Origin: Comamonas sp.
GTDB taxonomy: Bacteria > Pseudomonadota > Gammaproteobacteria > Burkholderiales > Burkholderiaceae_C
Assembly (NCBI RefSeq): GCF_009360615.1
Contig: NZ_SPEY01000086.1
Span: 1-64,000 of the forward strand
DNA: 64,000 bases
Reading direction: 5' to 3'
A program made the position numbers and the translations under genes. Shown here in pieces: positions 33,388 through 41,495 of this stretch. The notes below the pieces were generated by a model that saw nothing but the letters and a program-made list of their open reading frames with translations, was not told where the DNA came from and did no database searches. Numbering within the stretch: position 1 is the first letter of the stretch; each line of letters begins with the position of its first letter.

Positions 33388-35697
33388 TCAGGCGGGTTGG
33401 TTCGGCTGACCGACCGGGGACGTGGCATTCAGCACGGCGCGCACCGCATCGGGTGTGAACGGGGCTGCATAGAAGCGCCGGCCCGTGGCATCGAACAAGG
33501 CATTGGCCAGGGCCGCAGGTCCTGGCACCGAGGCCGATTCTCCTGCACCCAGGGGCGGCTCCTCCTGGCGCGGCATCAGCACCACTTCGATGACCGGCAG
33601 GTCGCGGAACCCGATGATGGGGTAGCCGCCCCATTCGCGGCTGGCCACGCCATGGTCGCTGAAGGCCACCTTTTCCATCAGGCTTCGGCTCAGCGTCTGT
33701 ATGACGTTGCCGTGGATCTGGTGGCGCACGCCGTCGGGGTTGACCATCATTCCCGTGTCCTGGCCCACGACCACCTGTTGCACGGCAATGCGCCCGCTGG
33801 CGGGATCCACGGTGATGTCGATGACCCAGGCGGCCCAGGCCGCGCCGAAGCCGGGAAAGCGGCTGTGGATGTAGCGCGCATAGGCCACGCCGCGGCCGTG
33901 CAGCAGCCCGTCGGCATCGGGTTGGCCCCGGCTCCCGCAATGCCCTGGCTGCCAGTGCGCATGGCGGGCCGTGGCGTGGATCAGTTCGACGGCGCGTGGA
34001 TCGTCCAGGTGGCGAACACGGTAGTCCACGGGATCGGCTTCGGCCGCATGGGCCAGCTCGTCGATCATGCAGTCGTGGGCGAAGGAATTGGGCAGGGCCG
34101 AGACGCCGCGCAGCCAGGACGCGCGCACGATGGGTGCCATGTCATGACAGGCGATGCGCTGATGGGCATAGCGGTAGGGCGGCACGGCCGTGCGGTCGCC
34201 CATCTCCAGTGTGCGTGGCTGGCCTGGCAAGCGGCCGGTGAGCAGCAGGGCCAGCAGCGGCGCGTCGTTGGAGGGGTAGCGTACGTCAAAGTCATAGGCC
34301 AGCAGCGCACCCCGGGCGTCGATGGCCGCGCTCACGTCCATGAGCTGGGCCGTGCCCTTGGGCTCCCACTGGTGTTCCTGCTCGCGCGTGAGCTGCACGC
34401 GCACGGGGGCGCCCACGGCCATGGACAGCAGGGCGGCGTCGGCGCAGACATCGTCGGCACAGTTCCGTCCATAGCAGCCTGCGGCTTCCAGGCGCACGAT
34501 CTCGATGCGCTCTTCGCCCAGTTGCAGCAGCCGGTCCAGGTCGGTGCGCAGCATGTGTGGGTTCTGCGTGCCGGCCCAGAGCTTGAGCCGATCCTCGTTG
34601 AAATCGGCCACGGCGCAGGAGGGGCCAATGGAGGCATGCATCTGGTAGGGCCAGACATAGCTGCGGTGCAGCCGGGTGGCCGCGCCGGCAAAGGCGTCAT
34701 CCACGGGCCCCTGATCCACCAGTGCGCGGTGCCGGGCGGGATGGGTGCGGATGGCAGCGGTCAGGTCGGACAGATCGGGCGCGGCGGGCACGGCCCTCCA
34801 GTGCACGCGTAGTGCGCGCATGGCGGCAATGGCCTGCTCTTCGCGATCGGCGACCACGCCGACGAAGTCGCCCTCGATCACCACCTGCACCTTGCCGGGC
34901 AGGTGGGCCACGGAGTCCCGGTCCACGGACACCAGGCAGCGACCGATGAAGTCGCCGCTGTCGCGGCCCGGATGCGGCGGGCGGATCACGCGGCCATGGC
35001 GCATGCCGGGCACGCGCACATCATGGACAAAGCTGAGTTCGCCCGTGGCCTTGGCGGGAATGTCCATGCGTGCCGCGCCCTGGCCCACCAGCCGGTAGTC
35101 GCTCGCAGGCTTGAGCTTGACCTCCTGCTCGGGTGGGGCCAGTTGCAGCTGCAGTTGCTTGCCTCGCAGCAGCTCTCCATAGCCGATTTGGCGGGCATCG
35201 CTGCCGTCGGCAAAGCGCACAATGCCGTCGCTTGCCCGGAGTTGGTCCGCCCTCGCGCTCCATCGCTGCGCGGCCATTGCCAGCAACTGCTCGCGCGCCT
35301 GGGCGGCGGCGCGTCGCAGCGGAATGGCCGAGATCTGGATGCTGGCGCTGGCAATGGTCGGCCCCTGGTTAGGGGCGGCGGCCGTGTGGCCCAGCACCAT
35401 GTCCAGGTGCTCCAGCGGCACTTCGAGCTCCTCCGCCACGATCTGCGCCAGCGCCGTGCGGATGCCCGTGCCCAGATCCACATGTCCATTGAAGGCCAGG
35501 GCGCGCCAGCCCAGCGGGGCATCTTCGTCGGCCAGCACGGCGACGAAGATTTCGGGGGTGGACTGCACATAGTCGGTGGCCGTGCCGGGCTGGCCGGGAG
35601 CGGGGCGCGGCGGTGCCACCGGCTGGCGCACCACGAGCAGGGTGTCGGCGCGCGTGAGCAGCTGTGTGTGCTGGGTTTGGGGCTGGGGCAGGGTCAT
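33388..35697 (-). CDS. Nicotinate dehydrogenase, molybdopterin-binding catalytic subunit
   Basis: 769 residues, xanthine-dehydrogenase-type molybdenum subunit. The full set of cofactor motifs is visible: AFNGHVDLGTGIRTAL near residue 67, GCYGRNCADD near 415, RASWLRGVSALPNSFAHDCMIDELA, and LGAGESASVPGP with the expected catalytic Glu near 720. It should hydroxylate nicotinate at C6, with NicA and the cytochrome-bearing NicB passing electrons on. No signal peptide. Last gene of nicE-nicD-nicX-nicF, 205 bases after nicF with a repeat copy between. In Pseudomonas putida this domain is part of NicB. Confidence 0.85.
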   Translation of the reverse strand: MTLPQPQTQHTQLLTRADTLLVVRQPVAPPRPAPGQPGTATDYVQSTPEIFVAVLADEDAPLGWRALAFNGHVDLGTGIRTALAQIVAEELEVPLEHLDMVLGHTAAAPNQGPTIASASIQISAIPLRRAAAQAREQLLAMAAQRWSARADQLRASDGIVRFADGSDARQIGYGELLRGKQLQLQLAPPEQEVKLKPASDYRLVGQGAARMDIPAKATGELSFVHDVRVPGMRHGRVIRPPHPGRDSGDFIGRCLVSVDRDSVAHLPGKVQVVIEGDFVGVVADREEQAIAAMRALRVHWRAVPAAPDLSDLTAAIRTHPARHRALVDQGPVDDAFAGAATRLHRSYVWPYQMHASIGPSCAVADFNEDRLKLWAGTQNPHMLRTDLDRLLQLGEERIEIVRLEAAGCYGRNCADDVCADAALLSMAVGAPVRVQLTREQEHQWEPKGTAQLMDVSAAIDARGALLAYDFDVRYPSNDAPLLALLLTGRLPGQPRTLEMGDRTAVPPYRYAHQRIACHDMAPIVRASWLRGVSALPNSFAHDCMIDELAHAAEADPVDYRVRHLDDPRAVELIHATARHAHWQPGHCGSRGQPDADGLLHGRGVAYARYIHSRFPGFGAAWAAWVIDITVDPASGRIAVQQVVVGQDTGMMVNPDGVRHQIHGNVIQTLSRSLMEKVAFSDHGVASREWGGYPIIGFRDLPVIEVVLMPRQEEPPLGAGESASVPGPAALANALFDATGRRFYAAPFTPDAVRAVLNATSPVGQPNQPA

Positions 35698-35815
35698 AAG
35701 AGCGAATGTGGGACATGCGGGCGTGCCGAGAGCGACGGTTTAGCGCGGTTTGCAAATCCACGGTGCCAGCGAGGGCGGCTGCGCAAGATCACGCAGGGCC
35801 TTGAGCGGGAGGCAC

Positions 35816-35902
35816 CGAGGAAGGGCCTATGCCGGCCGCACCGCCTCGCACCGAGGGCACCGTCCCCCTCTGGAGGATGCGGCAAGGCCACTCAGGGGGA
35901 GG
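35816..35902 (-). repeat. GC-rich stop-codon-abutting repeat, copy 5 (after nicF)
   Basis: Starts CGAGGAAGGGCCTATGCCGG on the plus strand, contains GCACCGTCCCCCTCTGGAGG and ends GGCCACTCAGGGGGAGG directly at the nicF stop codon (35903). It sits between nicF and the Mo-subunit gene, inside the presumed operon. Confidence 0.78.
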
Positions 35903-36586
35903 TCAGTTTGCCGGGACGTCGGTTTCGGAGAGGGCCTGGCAAAGCGGCATCACGGCGGCATACTTCTGTGCCATGTCGAACAGGTTGGCTTCGTGCGGGC
36001 CCAGTGCGCGGTCGCCGCAGCAGTCGGCCACTACCAGCGGGCGAAAGCCCGACTGCATGGCATCGACCACGCTGGCGCGCACGCAGCCGCTGGTGACGCA
36101 ACCGGCCACCACCAGGGTCTGCACGCCGCGCTGGGCCAGCCAGGGCGCGAGCATGGTGCCGAAGAAGGCCGATGGCGTGCTCTTGCGCACCACATATTCG
36201 CCCGGGGCCGGCGCCAGCTGGGGCACGATGGCGCTGGCAGGGCTGTCTTCCTTGAGGGTCAGCATGCCGGGCACCTTCAGGCAGAAGATGTTGTGGTCGG
36301 CGTCATCGTCGGAGAAAACGATTCGGCTGTGCGCCACGGGCCAGCCGCGCTCGCGCGCATGGGCCAGCAGGTGCTGCGTCTGCGCGATCGCCTCGGGGAT
36401 GTTGCCGCCGCCGAAGACGGCCGGGTCGGCGAAGCCGTTGACGAAGTCGATGATGAGCAGGCCGAACGGTGCCTTCAGCGGCAGCGGCGTGCCGAAGCCC
36501 TGGCGTGCATAGGCGGAGATGTCTCCCTGCGCACCCCCGGTCGGGATGCTCTGGGCGCCGGTGGCCGGCAAGGTGGTGGTTGTCAT
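35903..36586 (-). CDS. nicF: Maleamate amidohydrolase
   Basis: 227 residues, isochorismatase-like Cys hydrolase. The triad is visible: Asp47 in LLIIDFVNGF, Lys135 in VVRKSTPSAFFGT and Cys168 in AGCVTSGCVRASVVDAM. NicF removes ammonia from maleamate to give maleate. The ATG at 36586 overlaps the nicX stop (ATGA), which fixes the start and shows coupling; an upstream open frame exists but is shadow sequence of nicX. Followed by a repeat copy abutting its stop codon. Confidence 0.93.
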   Translation of the reverse strand: MTTTTLPATGAQSIPTGGAQGDISAYARQGFGTPLPLKAPFGLLIIDFVNGFADPAVFGGGNIPEAIAQTQHLLAHARERGWPVAHSRIVFSDDDADHNIFCLKVPGMLTLKEDSPASAIVPQLAPAPGEYVVRKSTPSAFFGTMLAPWLAQRGVQTLVVAGCVTSGCVRASVVDAMQSGFRPLVVADCCGDRALGPHEANLFDMAQKYAAVMPLCQALSETDVPAN

Positions 36587-37668
36587 GCGATGTCCTTTCC
36601 TGGCTTGGACCGTTTGGCGGCGCGCGCCAGTCCTTCTTCGTCCTGCACCACGCCGTGGATGACTGTGGGCTTGTCGTCCAGTGCCACCGTGCAGTGGCGC
36701 ATGGGAATGTCGATGTGGCAGGCCGTGGTGCGGCTGCCGCCGGCCTCGTTGTTGGGGCCCATGGACCACAGGAAGTTGCCCTCGAAGGCGCGGGCGTCCA
36801 TGCCGATGTGCGTTTCCTTGTCGTAGTGGGCCAGCATGGACCAGTGGGCGCGCGGCTGCAGCCCCCAGCCGATGTGGGACACGGCATAGGCCTCGGGATC
36901 TTCGTAGGAGGCCATGTACTCCTTGAGGATGTCGGCCTGCAGGCCGCCGTGGATGCGCGTGACATAGCCCTTCTCGATGACGAGCTCGATGGGGTCGGTC
37001 ACGTAGTCCTTCATGGGCAGGAGGATGTCGCCCCGGTCCAGCACCACGCGGCCGTTGCTCTCGCCTTCGTCGGGCCAGGTCAGCACGAAGCCGCTGGGCC
37101 AGTGGTCCCAGCGGCCGGGCCGGTCCACGAAGCCGTATTCGCAGATGGCCGGGAAGCTGCCGATCCGGCAGCGCAGGTCGGTTCCCGCGGTCGAGGTGAT
37201 GTGCATCTGGCTGGCGGCCTCGATCAACCTGGACGCGGCCTGCACGCGTGCGCGGTCGCCCTCGGTGGGCACCAGTCGGCACAGCACCTCGGGCGGCTCC
37301 ACGGCCAGCAGGATCTTGGTGCCGGTCTGCAGGATCTCGTGCTGCTCCGGCGAGAACAGCAAGGTCATCAGGTCCAGTACCAGGTCGCTGGCCTTGAGCG
37401 CGGCGATGGCGGCGGGGTTGCCGGTCAGCGGCGTCGTGCCCAGGTAGGCCAGCGAGTCGCGGCTCAGGGATTTTTCGGCGTTGACGGGCGGCAGGTCCAG
37501 GCGATTGACGCGCGCGCCCATCTCACTGGAGGCGGCGATGGCGCAGCGCAGCGTCTGCGGGTGTGTGTCGGCGCCTGTGAGCACGGTGACGGTCTGGCCG
37601 GCTTCGAGACGGGACAGCGTAAGCACCTGCTTCCAGGCGTGGATCAGATCGATATCGCTGACGGACAT
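36583..37668 (-). CDS. nicX: 2,5-dihydroxypyridine 5,6-dioxygenase
   Basis: 361 residues, an extradiol-like iron enzyme of the aminopeptidase M29-like fold. It opens the ring of 2,5-dihydroxypyridine with O2, giving N-formylmaleamate. GSFPAICEYGFVDRPGRWDHW and the C-terminal TTACHIDIPMRHCTV hold the likely iron ligands (Glu and a His-x-Asp pair). The ATG at 37668 has AAGGAG 6 bases upstream. It lies 50 bases after nicD and overlaps nicF by 4 bases. Confidence 0.95.
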   Translation of the reverse strand: MSVSDIDLIHAWKQVLTLSRLEAGQTVTVLTGADTHPQTLRCAIAASSEMGARVNRLDLPPVNAEKSLSRDSLAYLGTTPLTGNPAAIAALKASDLVLDLMTLLFSPEQHEILQTGTKILLAVEPPEVLCRLVPTEGDRARVQAASRLIEAASQMHITSTAGTDLRCRIGSFPAICEYGFVDRPGRWDHWPSGFVLTWPDEGESNGRVVLDRGDILLPMKDYVTDPIELVIEKGYVTRIHGGLQADILKEYMASYEDPEAYAVSHIGWGLQPRAHWSMLAHYDKETHIGMDARAFEGNFLWSMGPNNEAGGSRTTACHIDIPMRHCTVALDDKPTVIHGVVQDEEGLARAAKRSKPGKDIA

Positions 37669-37718
37669 GGTCGGCTCCTTGGTGTCGCGATGAAAGGGGG
37701 GAGGCGGCGAGTGGGCAT

Positions 37719-38564
37719 TCAGTCCACCCGTGCACCCAGGAAATCGCCCAGGGCCTCATAGAACCCGGCCTCGTTGTCCCAGGGAATCATGTGGCCGGCA
37801 CCGGGCACGCGCACGTGCTCGGTCTGGGGTGCCAGGCCCTGCCACTCGGCCACGTCCTCGCCGCGTACCACGTCGCCGCGCTCGGCAGTGACCAGCAGCA
37901 GCGGGTGCGGGATGTGGGGCAGGTCGGCATGGATGTCGTCGCGGCCGAAGTCCTCGAAGCTCTGCACGATGGCCGGCTCGTGGCAGGTGTGCAGCCATTG
38001 GGCGCGCAACTGGCGCTGCTCTTCGGTCCAGGTGGGGCAGAAGGCACGCATGGCCTCCGCATCCATGCCCAGCGTGGCCTGGCGGATGGAGTCCACATAC
38101 CAGGGCAGGGCGGCCGGGTAGGCGCGGCGGCCCGGGCCGGACACCGGTGGATCGACGATGACCAGGCGCGTGAGCCCGGCCGGCTGGCTGCGCGCAGCGC
38201 GCACGGCAATGCGCCCGCCCATGGAGTGGCCGATCAGCGCCCAGCGCTGAAGGCCTAGCGCCTGGGCGAAGGCGGTCACGTCGGCCGCCTGGGCATCGAG
38301 GCTGTAGTCCAGGCCGGGGCCGGAGGATGAGAGGCCGCGCCCGCGCACGTCGAGCACATAGGTGTCGAACTGGAAGCCCAACTGCTCGGCCACGAAGCCC
38401 CAGGTCACGGCTGGGCTGGTAATGCCGGGAATCAGGATGACGGCGTCGCGCTGCGCGCGTTCGCCCTCGGTGCCGCCGTAGCGCAGGTAGTGCTGGCGGA
38501 TGCCGTTGGCGTGGACGTTGCCGCCGTAGCGGAATGTGCTGGGGGGGCTGGAGTGGCGGGTCAT
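37719..38564 (-). CDS. nicD: N-formylmaleamate deformylase
   Basis: 281 residues, alpha/beta-hydrolase. Nucleophile elbow LIGHSMGGRIAVRAARS (Ser114); the catalytic His is in VPGAGHMIPWDN near the end, and the acid is probably in the preceding strand. NicD hydrolyses N-formylmaleamate to formate and maleamate, so it is the formate source for the adjoining formate dehydrogenase. The start MTRHSSPPSTFRYGG at 38564 lies 11 bases after the nicE stop. Confidence 0.93.
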   Translation of the reverse strand: MTRHSSPPSTFRYGGNVHANGIRQHYLRYGGTEGERAQRDAVILIPGITSPAVTWGFVAEQLGFQFDTYVLDVRGRGLSSSGPGLDYSLDAQAADVTAFAQALGLQRWALIGHSMGGRIAVRAARSQPAGLTRLVIVDPPVSGPGRRAYPAALPWYVDSIRQATLGMDAEAMRAFCPTWTEEQRQLRAQWLHTCHEPAIVQSFEDFGRDDIHADLPHIPHPLLLVTAERGDVVRGEDVAEWQGLAPQTEHVRVPGAGHMIPWDNEAGFYEALGDFLGARVD

Positions 38565-38575
38565 GCGTGTGTTCC

Positions 38576-39364
38576 TCAGGCCTTGGCCGCAATGTTGCGG
38601 CTGTCGTAGGGGTAGGCGCCCGACAGCAGCGCGCCCGCGCCCGGCACCACGGGGTCCAGCCCCAGTTCCTTGAGGATGGCATAGGTGGTGGCGATGGAGG
38701 CGGTCAGCACGGGCTTGCCGGTCTGGGCCTCGACCTGGGCCACGGCCGGCAGCGAGGGCATCTGCACGCAGGCCGACAGCACGATCACGTCGGCGTCGGC
38801 GTAGTTCATGCCGGCCACGATGCCGGGCAGCTTGGCAGGATCGTGGCGGCCCACATCCAGGTTGTCGGGGATTTCCAGCGCGCGCCAGTCCACGATCTCG
38901 AAGCCTTCGGCGGCCACGTAGTCCATGACCAGCCGGGTCAGCGGAATCATGTAGGGCGCCACCAGGGCGATCTTCTTGGCACCCATCACCTTGAGCGCCT
39001 CCACCAGCGCGCCGGCACTGGTGATCACCGGGGCCGTGGCACCGTTGCTGGCCGTGCGCTCGGTCAGGCGCTGCTGCGAGACGCGGTGATAGCCCTTGCC
39101 CATGGCCATGATGGCTACCAGGCAGGCGTAGCCCAGCACGTCCACGCGTGCGTCGCTCAGCTCCAGCGCACAGCGGTCGCTTTCGGCGTCCATCGCGGCC
39201 AGCTCTTCCTTTTGCACCTTCTTCATGCGCATGCGGCTGGAGTGGAAGGTGAAGCGGTCTTGCGGACGCAGCGTGGAGTGGGCCTGCAGCATGGCCGGTA
39301 CTTCGGTCTCCATGGTGGTGTTGGAGCTGGGGACGATCTGGCCGATGCGGAATGTGTGGGTCAT
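38576..39364 (-). CDS. nicE: Maleate cis-trans isomerase
   Basis: 262 residues, Asp/Glu racemase superfamily. The two catalytic cysteines are in LGYACLVAIMAMGKGYH (about Cys81) and VLSACVQMPSLP (about Cys199); IGQIVPSSNTTMETE is the conserved N-terminal binding loop. NicE converts maleate to fumarate, which enters the TCA cycle. First gene of the left-hand nic operon. The ATG at 39364 has AAAGG 9 bases upstream. Confidence 0.95.
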   Translation of the reverse strand: MTHTFRIGQIVPSSNTTMETEVPAMLQAHSTLRPQDRFTFHSSRMRMKKVQKEELAAMDAESDRCALELSDARVDVLGYACLVAIMAMGKGYHRVSQQRLTERTASNGATAPVITSAGALVEALKVMGAKKIALVAPYMIPLTRLVMDYVAAEGFEIVDWRALEIPDNLDVGRHDPAKLPGIVAGMNYADADVIVLSACVQMPSLPAVAQVEAQTGKPVLTASIATTYAILKELGLDPVVPGAGALLSGAYPYDSRNIAAKA

Positions 39365-40845
<1,481 letters not shown>

Positions 40846-40857
40846 TACTCGCAGCCC

Positions 40858-40892
40858 AGCCGGACAGGGGAAACTCCCTCTCCTGTCCGGCT
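40858..40892 (+). promoter_or_regulatory. Intercistronic hairpin between nicC and nicA
   Basis: An 11-bp perfect stem (AGCCGGACAGG with CCTGTCCGGCT) with a 13-base loop, 12 bases after the nicC stop. No T-run, so it may be an RNA-stabilising or attenuating hairpin that sets nicC levels apart from nicAB. Confidence 0.5.
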
Positions 40893-40937
40893 GCAGAACG
40901 CCGACATCCTGAACCGCAGTTGCAAGAGCCTCGTCCC

Positions 40938-41495
40938 ATGGAAATCCCCGTCCACTCAAGCAGTCTTACCCACCGTATTCCCCTGCAGGTCAACGCTCGC
41001 GCATGCGAGGTGCCGGCTGCTCCAGGGACGGCGCTGCTGCATGTGCTGCGCAATGATCTGGAGCTGAACGGGCCCAAGTACGGCTGCGGCCTGGGCGAGT
41101 GCGGTGCCTGCACGGTGCTCATCGATGGCGTGGCCGCGCGTTCCTGCGTGATTCCCGTGAAGGCGGTTGTGGGTCGCGAAGTGACCACGCTGGAAGGTCT
41201 GGGCTCGCGCCAGTGCCCGGGTCCCACGCAGCAGGCCTTCATCGACTGCCAGGCAGCCCAGTGCGGCTACTGCCTCAACGGCATGATCATGACGGTGGAG
41301 GCCCTGCTGCGGCGCAACCCGAATCCTTCGGAACAGGATCTGCGCAACGAGCTGCACCACAACCTGTGCCGATGCGGCACGCATGTGGAAATCATGCAGG
41401 CCGCCCTGCGCGCCGTGCAGCTGCGGGCGCAAGCCGCCGCACTGCAGGCACCCTCCGGTTTTCCATCTTCCAGCGCGGGCGAGGTCCAGCCATGA
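40938..41495 (+). CDS. nicA: Nicotinate dehydrogenase, [2Fe-2S] subunit
   Basis: 185 residues. The plant-type ferredoxin half carries YGCGLGECGACTVLIDG with a fourth Cys after it; the C-terminal helical half carries AQCGYCLNGMIM and HNLCRCGTH for the second cluster, as in all small subunits of the xanthine dehydrogenase family. It passes electrons from the Mo centre to the cytochrome domains of NicB. About 10 residues longer at each end than the shortest relatives. The ATG at 40938 (with AAGAG 9 bases upstream) is preferred to a TTG at 40920. Overlaps nicB by ATGA. Confidence 0.93.
   Translation: MEIPVHSSSLTHRIPLQVNARACEVPAAPGTALLHVLRNDLELNGPKYGCGLGECGACTVLIDGVAARSCVIPVKAVVGREVTTLEGLGSRQCPGPTQQAFIDCQAAQCGYCLNGMIMTVEALLRRNPNPSEQDLRNELHHNLCRCGTHVEIMQAALRAVQLRAQAAALQAPSGFPSSSAGEVQP

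Noticed and set aside
33388-35697. The 769-residue Mo-subunit as an isoquinoline or aldehyde dehydrogenase unrelated to nicotinate
   Set aside because: No small Fe-S subunit gene is adjacent, nicA needs a Mo-partner, and nicB lacks the active-site motifs. The gene is the last of the nic operon, so nicotinate is the better assignment, though not proven.
35903-37282. A 459-codon version of nicF with a long N-terminal extension
   Set aside because: The extra part is an out-of-frame reading of nicX (Arg/Pro/His-rich). The ATG at 36586, overlapping the nicX stop, gives the normal length and fold.
41099-41491. A nicB start upstream inside nicA
   Set aside because: The extension is an out-of-frame reading of nicA. 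The ATG at 41492 overlaps the nicA stop as ATGA and gives the expected protein.
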